64,000 nt of DNA from Knoellia sp. S7-12. Lineage in GTDB: Bacteria > Actinomycetota > Actinomycetes > Actinomycetales > Dermatophilaceae. How positions within the stretch are numbered: position 1 is the stretch's first letter; each line of letters begins with the position of its first letter. Positions 1 to 9,157 of the stretch are shown one piece after another. The position numbers were made by a program, and so were the translations under genes. The DNA is taken from positions 248,001 through 312,000 of the forward strand of contig NZ_CP155449.1 of NCBI RefSeq assembly GCF_040518285.1. Reading direction: 5' to 3'. The notes under the pieces were generated by a model, which worked only from the letters and a program-made list of their open reading frames with translations, was not told where the DNA came from and ran no database searches.

Positions 1-100
1 GGACGGGTGCTGGGCATGACGCCCGGCGTCGAGGACGTGACGATGACCGTCCGGACGCGGGTGGCGCCCGCGGTCCTGCTGGCGGTGTGGATCTGGGTCG

Positions 101-2302
101 TCAGGAGCGCCTGGCGCGCCGGGTCCCGGCGACTGCCCGCAGGTCGTCCTCCAGAGTCCTGACGACGACGCTGACGATGAGGGGCACGGCGACCGTTGCA
201 CCGACGGCGGGGATGGCCGTGCCGGAGTCGTTGATGAGGAAGCCGATGGTCAAGGTGATGACGAGGGCGATGAGCCCGGCGCGCAACGTCGGCGCCTTCT
301 CGGCGGCCTTGCCCAGGCCGCGCGAACCCCACGACGTCGGCCGCGCCAGCACATAGATGACAAAGAGGAGTGCAGCGGGCACGAGCAGCGTGAGCGGCGC
401 GTTGCCGAGCAGGATGCTCCAGTTCTGCTGACCCTTGCGGATCACGATGTCGAGGGCGTTGCCGTCGATGATCGCCTGGATGAAGCGGCCCAGGTGGCTG
501 CGGTCATCGGGGGAGCGCAGCCAGTCGAGGAACGCGACACCAAAGAACAGGCCGACCGAGCCGAGACCGATGAGCGCGACGCGCTGCCACGTCATCCGCA
601 GGCCGAGGATCGACAGGATGAGATAGGCGATGCCGGGGATGTAGGCAGGCGGGCCGCCCCCGTCGGCGCCCCAGAACGGTGCGCCGTCGATGATGACCGT
701 GCCCACGGCGATGGCGAAGACGACAGCGGCCGCCACGCGCGGCCGACGGTGGCTCACGAGATAGCTCGACACCGCCGTCGCGAGGAGGATCGAGGACGTG
801 GCGAAGAGCGCAAAAGTCACATTGCCCATGCCATAGAACCGACCCGCGACCACCGGTTGCAAACCCATCAGCGAGGACTGCTGGAGTCGTGACCCGGTGA
901 TGATGTCGCCGGCGAGCACCGCCACCGTGACGGCCGCAACGAAGGCCAGCGGTCCGAGAGCTGCGCGTCCCCACGGACCGCGCAGGGCGGCATACGCGAT
1001 GAGGGCGACGAAGAGACCGACCGCACCAACGATGGAGATCATCGGGATCGGGAAGCGCCACCAGGGCAGGAGGTTCGCGAGGAATGTCGAGGCCGGCACC
1101 GACGCTGCGAGGACCGCGATGACGCGCACGATGCCGAGCACGCGACGGCGGGTGTCAGGGCCGCCGATCTTGCCCTTCCAGACGAGGAAGACGAGCAGAT
1201 AGATGACGAGCTGACCGTAGGCGAAGGTGTTGAAGAACGGCGGGACGAGGCTGTGCACCTCATGGCTCGCGAGGTCGTAGTCGACGAGCTTCTGGAGTCG
1301 GTCGGCGGCACGCCTCTCGGAGTTGTCGGGTGCCGGGTCGCTCGTCATCGCGGTGCCACCGAGGCCGGGGGGGAGGGTGATCCCCGTGATCGACATGAGC
1401 GTGGCCGGGACGTCCTGGGCCTGGACGAGGCCGGGCTGGCGGGTGGACTGGGCGTTGAGCTGGCCCGGTCCGTAGTTCGGCCCACGGGCGACGGCGAGGC
1501 GCAGACGCTCGGTCACGCCGGCGTCGGAGAGACTCGCGACGATGAAGTCGGCACCGCCGGGCGCGGCGTTCATGACGTCACCGATGCGCTTGTCGATGGC
1601 CGCGATCTGAGTGGTCCGGGTGCCTTCGGCGGGCTGCTCGCCGGCGGCGATGTCGGACGGATCTCGCACGCTGCCCACATCGACGATCGTCACCGGGCAC
1701 GTGTTCATGTCGACGAGCAGAGTGTCGTCGGCGTAGGGGGTGTAGCGGTCGGCCGTGCCATCGGGCAGCGCCGCAGCGATGGCGGCACCCGGACCGACGG
1801 GCTTGATGCAGACGTTGGACTTCTCCGCGGCCTCGCCGAGGAGTCCCAGCTTGCTGTCGAACTTGAGGTCAGCAGCCGCCTTGGTGAACGTGTCCCAGTC
1901 CGGGATGACGCCGCCCGTGGGTTCACCGATGGGGCTGCACGGACGCTCCTGGGCCGAGCCGGTGCCGACGCGCGGTGCGGCGGCGCGGTTGGCGGCCGAC
2001 AGTCCGAGCCAGCCATCGATGGGGCAGGTGTTGGTCTCGACCGAACGGATCGACATCGCGGCGCTCGAGCCGTCCCGCAGGAGCATCCAGAGGTTGGGCG
2101 TCGCCTTCTCCGAGACGTCGGTCCAGGTGATGCCGCCGGTGCCGATGAGGACGGTGGCGCCAAAGGGGTCGCCCGGTGCGGTCGGGGTGGTCGCCTGGGT
2201 GGTCGCGTGAGTCGCCTGGGCGGACGGGGAGAGGGTGCCGACGCTGAGGCCGAGCACTGTCGCGAGAGTGGCGAACAGGGCGGCGAGCGATCGTTTGGAC
2301 AC
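101..2302 (-). CDS. large membrane protein with extracytoplasmic phosphatase-like domain
   Basis: The product has about 733 residues. It starts with a signal-like hydrophobic stretch, then has a region of about 330 residues resembling the alkaline-phosphatase/sulfatase fold (early GATVLIGTGGITW, later DTLLVDMNTC and DFIVASLSDAG). The C-terminal half holds roughly ten membrane spans. I chose the GTG at 2302 because a TAGGAT -10 element (2315-2310 on this strand) ends 7 nt before it, the leaderless pattern seen elsewhere in the window, and the signal sequence then begins at the N-terminus. An in-frame ATG at 2413 would add a basic, non-signal extension. It is divergent from the GT87 gene across 98 bp. 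Actinobacterial relatives sit among envelope genes, but no substrate can be named. Confidence 0.75.
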   Translation of the reverse strand: MSKRSLAALFATLATVLGLSVGTLSPSAQATHATTQATTPTAPGDPFGATVLIGTGGITWTDVSEKATPNLWMLLRDGSSAAMSIRSVETNTCPIDGWLGLSAANRAAAPRVGTGSAQERPCSPIGEPTGGVIPDWDTFTKAAADLKFDSKLGLLGEAAEKSNVCIKPVGPGAAIAAALPDGTADRYTPYADDTLLVDMNTCPVTIVDVGSVRDPSDIAAGEQPAEGTRTTQIAAIDKRIGDVMNAAPGGADFIVASLSDAGVTERLRLAVARGPNYGPGQLNAQSTRQPGLVQAQDVPATLMSITGITLPPGLGGTAMTSDPAPDNSERRAADRLQKLVDYDLASHEVHSLVPPFFNTFAYGQLVIYLLVFLVWKGKIGGPDTRRRVLGIVRVIAVLAASVPASTFLANLLPWWRFPIPMISIVGAVGLFVALIAYAALRGPWGRAALGPLAFVAAVTVAVLAGDIITGSRLQQSSLMGLQPVVAGRFYGMGNVTFALFATSSILLATAVSSYLVSHRRPRVAAAVVFAIAVGTVIIDGAPFWGADGGGPPAYIPGIAYLILSILGLRMTWQRVALIGLGSVGLFFGVAFLDWLRSPDDRSHLGRFIQAIIDGNALDIVIRKGQQNWSILLGNAPLTLLVPAALLFVIYVLARPTSWGSRGLGKAAEKAPTLRAGLIALVITLTIGFLINDSGTAIPAVGATVAVPLIVSVVVRTLEDDLRAVAGTRRARRS

Positions 2303-2309
2303 CTCACGG

Positions 2310-2315
2310 ATCCTA
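2310..2315 (-). promoter_or_regulatory. TANNNT -10 element, leaderless
   Basis: TAGGAT on the minus strand, followed by 7 nt and GTG. There is no Shine-Dalgarno sequence, so the transcript probably begins at or next to the start codon. Confidence 0.45.
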
Positions 2316-2400
2316 CGGGGGCTCCCGATCGGTGACCTGCGGAGGAGGTGGAGGACGGGTGGAGATCGTGTGCCCACCGGCATACGGTCACAATGGCCCG

Positions 2401-3708
2401 GTGACCACGACACAGCCGCACCCGAGACGCCCGCCGCGTCTGCGTTGGCAGTGGCTCCTCGCCGTCCTGATCATTGCGCTCGCTGCCGTGCCGGTCGTCC
2501 TGCGCTACCTCGTGTTCTGGCCGATGGACCAGTGGCAGGTCGATGTCGAGGTCTATCGCGACGCGGGTGTCTCGATCCTCACCGGTCGGCCGATCTATGC
2601 CGCGATGACCGAGGCGCCCCAGCTGCTGCCGTTCACCTACCCTCCGTTCGCCGCGATCCTTGCGCTCCCGCTGGCGTGGGTGCCTTTCGGCGTGGCCGGT
2701 TGGCTCTGGACCGCCGCTCAGGTCGCGGCCACGACAGCCATCGTCTGGTATGCCGGGTGGCGGCTCATCCATCGCGCCGGCGGTTGGGTGCCCCTTGCGT
2801 TGGCGGCGCTGGTCGCACCGATGCTGTGGCTGCACCCGGTGTCCGACGGCATCAGGTTCGGACAGGTCAACGCGTTCATGGTGCTGGCCTGCCTCATGGA
2901 CCTGCGGCGGCCGCGGCCGGGGCTGTTGAAGCACGTGCCCGCCGGGGTGCTGGTCGGGCTGGCGATGTCGATCAAGCTGACGCCCGGAGTGTTCGTCATC
3001 CACTACCTGATCAACCGGCGCTGGCGTGAGGCCGCGACGGCCCTGGGGACGGCGGTCGGGGTGACGCTGGGCTCGTGGGTGTTGTTGCCCGAGGCGTCGT
3101 TCGCGTTCTGGGGTGGGGCGCTGCAGGATCCGGCTCGGCTCGGCCCCAACTTCGGCACCTCCAACCAGTCGATGCGCGGGTTCCTGCTGCGCGTCGGGCC
3201 GGAAGGACTTGTCGGGACGGCGATCTGGCTCGTGCTGGTGATCGTCGTCGGGGTCCTGGGCTTCCGGCTGGCCCGGCAGATGTGGTTGCGGGGAGACTCG
3301 ATCGGTGAGGTCGCCGTCGTGGGGCTGCTGGCCTGCCTGCTGTCACCGGTGGCGTGGATCCACCACTTCCACTGGATCGTCGTCGTGATCTTTGCGCTGC
3401 TCGGTGCTCAGCCGTGGACGCGCGATCGGGCTGGGGCCGGGGTTGGGGCTTGGTGGCGCTCGCGTCGGCTCCTCGCGGGGCTCGTCGTCGCGGTGTGGTT
3501 CCTCATGCGGATGCCGTGGTGGGGCATCACCTATCTCAACCACCCCGAGTGGCCCGACCTCCCCGGCCGCCTCCTCCAGAACGCCGACGTCGCCGGTGGC
3601 CTGGTCGCTCTGGGTCTCCTCTGGTGGGTCAACCGCGACCCCGAGCCGCGTGCCAACCCGGCGCTTCTCGCCGAGCCGACCACATATTCGCGAGCCGACC
3701 ACCTGTAG
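2401..3708 (+). CDS. GT87-family polyprenyl-phosphomannose-dependent mannosyltransferase
   Basis: An integral membrane glycosyltransferase of 435 residues with about ten helices. It has the family hallmarks: an acidic first loop (VDVEVYRDAG), FTYPPFA, IRFGQVNAFM, SIKLTPGVFVIHY and SPVAWIHHFHW. GT87 enzymes of actinobacteria add alpha-mannose from polyprenyl-phosphomannose to lipoglycans such as PIM or lipomannan outside the membrane; the exact acceptor is not visible here. The GTG at 2401 places the basic, proline-rich N-tail just before the first helix; CACAAT, a possible -10 variant, lies 6 nt upstream. The last twelve codons, including the stop, fall in a short palindromic repeat cluster, so the C-terminal tail is probably repeat-derived. 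Confidence 0.85.
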   Translation: MTTTQPHPRRPPRLRWQWLLAVLIIALAAVPVVLRYLVFWPMDQWQVDVEVYRDAGVSILTGRPIYAAMTEAPQLLPFTYPPFAAILALPLAWVPFGVAGWLWTAAQVAATTAIVWYAGWRLIHRAGGWVPLALAALVAPMLWLHPVSDGIRFGQVNAFMVLACLMDLRRPRPGLLKHVPAGVLVGLAMSIKLTPGVFVIHYLINRRWREAATALGTAVGVTLGSWVLLPEASFAFWGGALQDPARLGPNFGTSNQSMRGFLLRVGPEGLVGTAIWLVLVIVVGVLGFRLARQMWLRGDSIGEVAVVGLLACLLSPVAWIHHFHWIVVVIFALLGAQPWTRDRAGAGVGAWWRSRRLLAGLVVAVWFLMRMPWWGITYLNHPEWPDLPGRLLQNADVAGGLVALGLLWWVNRDPEPRANPALLAEPTTYSRADHL

Positions 3709-3738
3709 CTGGTCGGGTCGTCAAGAACTGGTCGGCTC
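3673..3738. repeat. palindromic repeat cluster overlapping a stop codon
   Basis: Two forward copies of GAGCCGACCAC (3673-3683, 3692-3702) are followed by two inverted copies (CTGGTCGG 3709-3716, TGGTCGGCTC 3729-3738), able to fold into a hairpin. It supplies the final codons and stop of the GT87 gene and part of the 40-bp gap to the convergent gene, so it may also act as a terminator. Confidence 0.6.
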
Positions 3739-3748
3739 ATGCCGCCGC

Positions 3749-4366
3749 TCAGAGGGCGCCGGTGATCTGAAGGACGCTGACCGCGGCCAAGCTGAGGCAG
3801 ACGGTGCCGCCGATGCGACGAATCGTCGAGAGCTTGATGCGCTGCAGGAGCGTGCGGCCGAGCACCGCCGCCAGACCTGACACGGCGGCGAGCGCGAGGA
3901 AGGCGCCGATGAACACCGACACCGGGTCGTCGAAGCGCAGCACCATCGACGCGGTGAGGATCTGGGACAGGTCGCCCCATTCGGCGAGGAAGAGCACCGT
4001 GAAGCAGAACGTCACGACCTTCCACCCGGCGAGCTGTTTGGCCGCGGACTTCGCGCCGAACTCCTCCTCGGCCTCCGCCTCCTCCTCGTCTGCCTTGCCC
4101 GCACCTCGCAGCAACAGGACGCCACCGATGAGGAACATCAGCGCCGCGAAGATCTCGATCGGCCGCTTCGGCAGCTGTGACAGCACCCCGCCAATGGCGA
4201 CAGCCACGAGCGTTTGCACGAAGAACGCGGCAACGACCCCGACCCACACGAGCAGCGGCCGGAACTTCGTCGACATGACGAGCGTCGCGATGAAGGTCTT
4301 GTCAGGGAGCTCGACGACAAAGATCGTCGCGAACACGATGGCGATGGTGGTGAAGTCGATGCCCAT
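3749..4366 (-). CDS. GDT1/TMEM165 (UPF0016) family cation transporter
   Basis: The 205-residue membrane protein carries both family signature motifs, one per repeat: ELPDKT near residue 19 and EWGDLSQ near residue 125. A long acidic cytoplasmic loop rich in Glu (around residues 92-105) separates the two three-helix halves. UPF0016 proteins move Mn2+ or Ca2+ against protons; bacterial members often export manganese. The start at 4366 gives MGIDFTTIAIVFA, which begins directly at the first helix. TAGGCT lies 10 nt upstream. The gene is convergent with the GT87 gene. Confidence 0.85.
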   Translation of the reverse strand: MGIDFTTIAIVFATIFVVELPDKTFIATLVMSTKFRPLLVWVGVVAAFFVQTLVAVAIGGVLSQLPKRPIEIFAALMFLIGGVLLLRGAGKADEEEAEAEEEFGAKSAAKQLAGWKVVTFCFTVLFLAEWGDLSQILTASMVLRFDDPVSVFIGAFLALAAVSGLAAVLGRTLLQRIKLSTIRRIGGTVCLSLAAVSVLQITGAL

Positions 4367-4465
4367 GATGGCGACGAGCCTACGAGCCTGACTCCGCGAG
4401 GCGTCACCCGCCACGAGGGGTGGACCGGCCCGCAGAGCGGGACCACACGGCATACGCTGGCCGTC

Positions 4466-4879
4466 ATGTTCGCACCCACCCCAGCCGAGGTGCTCGTCCT
4501 CCTCATCGTCGTGCTGGTGCCGATCCTGGTGGGCGCAGTCTTCGCGGTCATCACGATGCGACTGCGCGCCAGACTGGACCACCTCGAACGCCAACGCCCG
4601 GTCGGCGCCGGTGACCTCGAAGCGCTGCGGGCCGACATCGGCCAGGCGCTGCGGCATGTCGCGGTCGTGCGCTACGACGCGTTCGGTGACATGGGCGGCC
4701 GGCTGAGCTTCAGCGCCGCCATCGTCGATGACCTCGGGGATGGCGTGGTGCTCAGCTCGATCCACGCGCGCGGAGAGTCCCGGACCTATGCCAAGGGCAT
4801 CACCGGGGGTGGCTCCGACGCGACGCTCACCCCCGAGGAGCAGCAGGCGCTCAGTGCAGCGCGGACAGGAAAGAAGTGA
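4466..4879 (+). CDS. DUF4446 family membrane-anchored protein
   Basis: The product has 137 residues: one N-terminal transmembrane helix (about residues 8-31), a short coiled segment, then the soluble DUF4446 core with RYDAFGDMGGRLSFSAA and LSSIHARGESRTYAK. These strings are strongly conserved in the family, whose function is unknown. TACGCT (4453-4458) ends 7 nt before the ATG with no Shine-Dalgarno, so the mRNA is probably leaderless. The stop overlaps the pheA start (TGATG), indicating cotranscription and translational coupling. Confidence 0.85.
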   Translation: MFAPTPAEVLVLLIVVLVPILVGAVFAVITMRLRARLDHLERQRPVGAGDLEALRADIGQALRHVAVVRYDAFGDMGGRLSFSAAIVDDLGDGVVLSSIHARGESRTYAKGITGGGSDATLTPEEQQALSAARTGKK

Positions 4880-5811
4880 TGAGCAGGGCCATGAAATACG
4901 GCTATCTCGGACCTGAGGGCACCTTCACCCAGATGGCGTTGCTGTCCTGGTCGGCGTCGCACGAGGGTGATCAGGTGCCGTTCGGTTCGGTCGACTCCGC
5001 GCTGGATGCCCTGCGGCGCAGTGAGATTGACGCCGCGATGGTGCCGATCGAGAACTCTGTCGAGGGAGGCGTGTCGGCGACGCTCGACGCGCTGGCCTCC
5101 GGTGATCCGCTCGTCGTCATCGGCGAGGTCAATGTGCCGATCACCTTCGTCCTGGCCGCCAAGCCGGGTATGCCGCTCGCTGGCATCGCAGCTGTCGGAA
5201 CCCATTCGCATGCCTGGGCCCAGGTCCGCGGCTGGATGGGCACGAACCTGCCGTCAGCGGCATACGTCCCGACGTTGTCGACGGCTGCCGCTGCAGCGGG
5301 GTTGGCCGGGGACGTCGAGCAGGCCTACGACGCGGCGGTGTGTGCGCCGGTCGCTGCCTCGAACCACGGGCTCGACGTGCTCGCCGAGGACATCGGCGAC
5401 CGCGCTGGTGCCGTGACGCGGTTCGTCCTCGTCGCCCGCCCCGGTGCGTTGCCCGAGCGCACGGGCGCCGACAAGACGACGGTCATGCTCTTCCAACGCG
5501 ACGACCGTGCGGGTGGGTTGCTCGAGTTGTTGGAGCAGTTCGCGGTGCGGGGCATCAACATGACACGGCTCGAGTCCCGCCCGACGAAGTCCACGCTCGG
5601 GTCCTACTGCTTCTCCATCGACTTCGAGGGGCATGTCCTCGACGAGCGGGTCGGCGAGGCGTTGATGGGGCTCAAGCGGGTGTGCGCGGAGGTGCGCTTC
5701 CTCGGGTCCTACCCGCGCGAGGACGGCGCCCAGACGGAGGTCGCACCACTCACCGGCGACGAGGACTTCAGCATCGCTCGCGAGTGGCTCCACTCACTGC
5801 GCCGTCCCTGA
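4879..5811 (+). CDS. pheA: prephenate dehydratase
   Basis: Converts prephenate to phenylpyruvate in phenylalanine synthesis. The monofunctional 310-residue form starts with a PDT domain (GYLGPEGTFT near the start, PIENSVEGGV, and the catalytic TRF motif in AVTRFVLVAR near residue 185). An ACT domain follows (about 205-285) with GLLELLEQFAVRGINMT and the ESRP motif that binds phenylalanine, so feedback inhibition is expected. A GTG at 4876 is also in frame, but the ATG at 4879 is better placed after the AGGAAAG ribosome site and gives the overlapping TGATG with the DUF4446 stop. An internal ATG at 4894 (MKYGYLG) is another possible start. Confidence 0.93.
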   Translation: MSRAMKYGYLGPEGTFTQMALLSWSASHEGDQVPFGSVDSALDALRRSEIDAAMVPIENSVEGGVSATLDALASGDPLVVIGEVNVPITFVLAAKPGMPLAGIAAVGTHSHAWAQVRGWMGTNLPSAAYVPTLSTAAAAAGLAGDVEQAYDAAVCAPVAASNHGLDVLAEDIGDRAGAVTRFVLVARPGALPERTGADKTTVMLFQRDDRAGGLLELLEQFAVRGINMTRLESRPTKSTLGSYCFSIDFEGHVLDERVGEALMGLKRVCAEVRFLGSYPREDGAQTEVAPLTGDEDFSIAREWLHSLRRP

Positions 5812-5859
5812 GTCACCCAATTCCCGGCTGGGGACATGACCCTGGCCTACTGTCTGGTC

Positions 5860-6114
5860 ATGGAGCCCATGCCGCCGCTCGAGGGTGCCGTGTACCCGCC
5901 GAGGGTGGAACCACCGACGTGGGCCGACACGCATCCGCAGATGGTGATTGTGCTTCGGCTCATACCAGCGGTGGCGATGACGATCCTGTCGGTCCTCTTC
6001 TTGAAGAGAGACGGCTTCAGTTGGTTGTGGACGATCTCGCTGGCCGCGTGGGCCAGCAACATCGGCTACTACCTCGCCAAGCTCGAGGGACCTGACGAAG
6101 ATGAGCCGTCCTAG
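5860..6114 (+). CDS. small hypothetical membrane protein
   Basis: The product has 84 residues: a proline-rich N-terminus, two hydrophobic segments (about 30-47 and 52-69) and an acidic tail. I recognise no family. The ATG at 5860 is chosen over 5836 because TACTGT (5848-5853) ends 6 nt before it. It follows pheA by 48 bp on the same strand. Confidence 0.5.
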   Translation: MEPMPPLEGAVYPPRVEPPTWADTHPQMVIVLRLIPAVAMTILSVLFLKRDGFSWLWTISLAAWASNIGYYLAKLEGPDEDEPS

Positions 6115-6158
6115 GGGGTCTGCGCCGTTGGCGCCAGTGCCCCGTGATCTGACCACCG

Positions 6159-7181
6159 TCAGGCTTGTCCGCCGCCGCCCTCATGGGCCTCAACCCAGTC
6201 ATCGATGACCGACCACTCGTCGTCGATCCACTGCTCGATGGCCGCAGGTTCGTCGGGAACGCTCGCGGCGGCATACGTCCGCGTTTGGACGAGGAACGGT
6301 CGGTCCGTAAAGGGGATGGCTGCCCAGATCTCGCCCACTGTGCTGAGCCGCCCGAACCCCGCGTGCCCGACGATCATGACGTCCGCGTCGGGCCGCGCCT
6401 CCAGCGAGGCAATGACCCCACGAGTCTTGGGCGGCAGTGTGTTCCACAGCGAGATCGCCCGACGAGCGCGCAGTTCATGACCGGCCTCGCGCAGGCGCGA
6501 GATGAGGGCGCTTCGGCGGTCGGGCGAGAAGTTCTGACCCTCCGGGAAGAGCAGCAACACATCGTCGGAGTCGAGCCCCGCCGCGAGCGAACGCACCCCC
6601 TCAATACGGTCATCTCCCGCTCCACTGCGTGACGGGACAAAGTAGGAACGCATCCGGGTCAGCAGCGTGTCGACCGTCGGATCCCACCGAAGTGCTTCTG
6701 CGAGAACGATTTTGGGCATCCGACCTGCCGTGTGCCCAAGCAGCCACGCGAGTGCCAACGAGTCGCCGGGACCTGCATGCCGCGCGAACGCGATCAGCGG
6801 CGCCCCCTCGGATCCGAAGTGCATGCGTCCCTCGAGGACGACCTCGAAGCCGGCCCACTTCTTCGCGAGGATCATCGCGCGGTTGAGCCCGGCGAGGAAG
6901 ACGGCTTCGTGGTCCTGCTCCCAGGTGGGGCTGTCGCGGTCGGGGTGCTTGAGCGACAGCCGCCAGCACTCCATGAGCATCCGGACGTCGACCCAGATGA
7001 GTCCGACGCCGAGGCAGCTCACCCGGAACAGCCGTGCCCGCTTGTCGACGAACGAGTGGAACGCCCCGGCGACAATGACCGGCGCTGCCAACCCCGTGAG
7101 CGCAGCAGCCCCGACCGGCCACACGACGGCGAGTGCGCGTCGAGCGAACAGCGGTGGCTTCGGGATTCCCGCGAGACCCAT
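6159..7181 (-). CDS. PlsC-like 1-acylglycerol-3-phosphate acyltransferase
   Basis: The product has 340 residues. The acyltransferase HX4D motif is visible as HAGPGD near residue 133 and the glycerophosphate-binding FPEG motif as LLLFPEGQNFSPDRR near residue 214. Two N-terminal hydrophobic segments anchor it in the membrane. The expected activity is acyl transfer to lysophosphatidate or another glycerolipid; the substrate cannot be fixed. TAAGGT (7093 side, + strand 7088-7093 read 7188-7193 region) is not relied on numerically here beyond this: a TAAGGT box ends 6 nt upstream of the ATG, supporting the start. A patatin-like gene lies just upstream on the same strand (22-bp gap), so the pair may remodel phospholipids together. 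Confidence 0.8.
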   Translation of the reverse strand: MGLAGIPKPPLFARRALAVVWPVGAAALTGLAAPVIVAGAFHSFVDKRARLFRVSCLGVGLIWVDVRMLMECWRLSLKHPDRDSPTWEQDHEAVFLAGLNRAMILAKKWAGFEVVLEGRMHFGSEGAPLIAFARHAGPGDSLALAWLLGHTAGRMPKIVLAEALRWDPTVDTLLTRMRSYFVPSRSGAGDDRIEGVRSLAAGLDSDDVLLLFPEGQNFSPDRRSALISRLREAGHELRARRAISLWNTLPPKTRGVIASLEARPDADVMIVGHAGFGRLSTVGEIWAAIPFTDRPFLVQTRTYAAASVPDEPAAIEQWIDDEWSVIDDWVEAHEGGGGQA

Positions 7182-7203
7182 GGGGCGACCTTATGCCGCG
7201 CGG

Positions 7204-8016
7204 TCAGGGAGGGGAGAGGTATGCCGTGCTCGCGGCATACGCCTGCTCGGCTCGCTCCCGCAGGCGCGAGGTGCGCCCGTAGCGCAACGAGACCGATGGC
7301 GTCTCGGGTGCGCCGCTGGGAAGGACGTGCACCTCGACCTCGTCGGGGATGCTTGCCATCTCGTGGACGTAGCGGTGGCGGCGGGCGATCTCGAAGGCGA
7401 CGACGCCGACTTCCCACGGCCGACGCGGCGGGGCCAAGGGCTGCTCAACCCGACCGACCTGCAGGACGAAGACGCGCGTCGCTCCGAGTTGGAGGGCGCG
7501 ACCGACGGGAATTGAGTGGACCAGCCCACCGTCGAGGTAGTGCAACCCGTCGATCTCCACCGCGGGAAACAGTCCTGGCACCGTGCACGAAGCGACGACC
7601 GGATCGACGAGCTCACCCGACGAGAACCATTGCGCGTCAGCGGTTTCGATGCAGGCAGCCACACACTGGAAGTCGACCTCGAGCTCTTCGAAGGTGTCGA
7701 CCGGCAGGTGCTCGTCGACGATTGCCCGCAGGGGTGCGCTCGACAGGACGTGGGTGCGGAAGCGGGCGATGCGCGCAGCCGAGCGCATCGGGTTGTCGAG
7801 GAAGATCCCACTCGCACTGACGGCCTCCCATGCCTTGCCCAGGGCGCGAATCCCCTCGACCGAGGGATCGGCCGCGACGAAGGCGCCGTTGAGGGCGCCG
7901 ATGCTCGTGCCGACGACGAGGTCGGGACGGACGCCCTGCTCGGCGAGGGCGCGCAGCATCCCGACCTGGGTGGTGCCGAGAACGCCCCCACCCCCGAGAA
8001 CGAATGCCGTCGTCAT
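7204..8016 (-). CDS. patatin-like phospholipase (RssA type)
   Basis: A bacterial patatin of 270 residues. The glycine-rich oxyanion loop GGGGVLG is at residues 8-14, the nucleophile Ser38 lies in GTSIG, and the catalytic Asp lies in DGGLVHS. It should act as a serine acyl-hydrolase on phospholipids or lysophospholipids; no signal peptide is seen, so it is cytoplasmic or membrane-peripheral. The ATG at 8016 is preferred to 8028 because TATGGT ends 7 nt before it and MTTAFVLGGGG fits the family N-terminus. It is followed closely by the acyltransferase gene. Confidence 0.88.
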   Translation of the reverse strand: MTTAFVLGGGGVLGTTQVGMLRALAEQGVRPDLVVGTSIGALNGAFVAADPSVEGIRALGKAWEAVSASGIFLDNPMRSAARIARFRTHVLSSAPLRAIVDEHLPVDTFEELEVDFQCVAACIETADAQWFSSGELVDPVVASCTVPGLFPAVEIDGLHYLDGGLVHSIPVGRALQLGATRVFVLQVGRVEQPLAPPRRPWEVGVVAFEIARRHRYVHEMASIPDEVEVHVLPSGAPETPSVSLRYGRTSRLRERAEQAYAASTAYLSPP

Positions 8017-8098
8017 GACGCCCACCATAGGTGCGGGTCGTTCGAGTCAGAATGGGGATGCTCGCGGTGCCGTCGCAGTTCGCCGTAGCCGAGATGTG

Positions 8099-9064
8099 TT
8101 ACTCGGACGTGGTGAACCGGTGTCGGTATGACGATGGGGTGGTTCGATACGCGCCGTTGAAGCGTTGGCGGAAGGTCACTGCGCTTCCGAATCCGCAGGC
8201 TCGGGCGACATGCTCCACCGACAGGTCGGTTCGCTCCAGGAGTCGCCGTGACTCGTCGAGGCGGCGGCTCATGATCCAACGACCCGGACTGGATCCCGTG
8301 GCCTCGATGAACCGTCTGGTGAAGTTCCGTCGACTCATCCCGGCATGGGCGGACAGGGTCTCGATGCTCAGGGACTGGTCCAGGTGTGCGAGGGCCCAGT
8401 CGATGGTCGCGCCGAGCTGGCCGACTCCGCCTGTGTCGGGCACGGGCCGGCTGACGTACTGCGCCTGGCCGCCGTCACGATGGGGTGCGACGACCAGCTG
8501 ACGGGCCACCATCGAGGCTGCATCCGCCCCAAGCCTCGTGCGAACGATGTGCAGGCAGGCGTCGATCGATGAAGCGGTTCCGGCCGAGGTCAGGATGTCG
8601 CCGTGGTCGACATAAATGGCATCCGCGTTGACGGAAACCGATGGGCGTCGAGCTGCGAGGTCCGCTGCCGCAGCCCAGTGGGTGACTGCATCGCGGCCGT
8701 CGAGGAGCCCGCTGTCCACGACCGGGAACGCCCCGAGGCAGAGGCCAGCGAGCTGCACACCCTTGTGGTGGGCGCGCTGCACCGACTCGCAGAGCCTGTC
8801 GTCGGCTGGGCGCAGGTCGTCGTGCCAGGAGGGGAAGACGAGCAGGTCGGCGTCCATCACGTCGGCTGGTCCAGCGAGGTCGTCAAGGACGACGCCATCC
8901 ATCGTGGTGACCCGTCGATCCTCACTCCACAGTCGGGTCTGCCAGGTCTCGTCCACGGCAAGACGCTTCACCTCTCCGAAGACGAGTGACGGGGTGGCGA
9001 GGTGAAACAGGCTGATGCCCTCGAAGGCGTGGATGGCGATCTTCACTTTTTGTCCCAATCTCAT
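8099..9064 (-). CDS. GlxA-type AraC family transcriptional regulator
   Basis: The product has 321 residues. The N-terminal DJ-1/PfpI-like domain (about 1-190) includes the elbow LAGLCLGAFPVVDSGLLDG and the following THW typical of GlxA regulators. The C-terminal AraC domain (about 215-320) has two helix-turn-helix units (LSAHAGMSRRNFTRRFIEATG and VEHVARACGFGSAVTFRQRF). It is divergent from the cysteine hydrolase gene with 93 bp between starts and probably regulates it. The ATG at 9064 is chosen; a GTG at 9046 is an alternative. Confidence 0.87.
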   Translation of the reverse strand: MRLGQKVKIAIHAFEGISLFHLATPSLVFGEVKRLAVDETWQTRLWSEDRRVTTMDGVVLDDLAGPADVMDADLLVFPSWHDDLRPADDRLCESVQRAHHKGVQLAGLCLGAFPVVDSGLLDGRDAVTHWAAAADLAARRPSVSVNADAIYVDHGDILTSAGTASSIDACLHIVRTRLGADAASMVARQLVVAPHRDGGQAQYVSRPVPDTGGVGQLGATIDWALAHLDQSLSIETLSAHAGMSRRNFTRRFIEATGSSPGRWIMSRRLDESRRLLERTDLSVEHVARACGFGSAVTFRQRFNGAYRTTPSSYRHRFTTSE

Positions 9065-9157
9065 CGAAGGTCGGCATTCGTGCCGCTCACGATTGTCGCA
9101 CCGGCGGCGCAGGATGGCAGGAGCACGTTCCCCCGTCGCAGCAACAAGGAGAAGCAC

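Noticed and set aside
1..100. Minus-strand frame running off the left edge (possible ATG at 17)
   Set aside because: Too short to support a gene and no ribosome site or -10 is evident.
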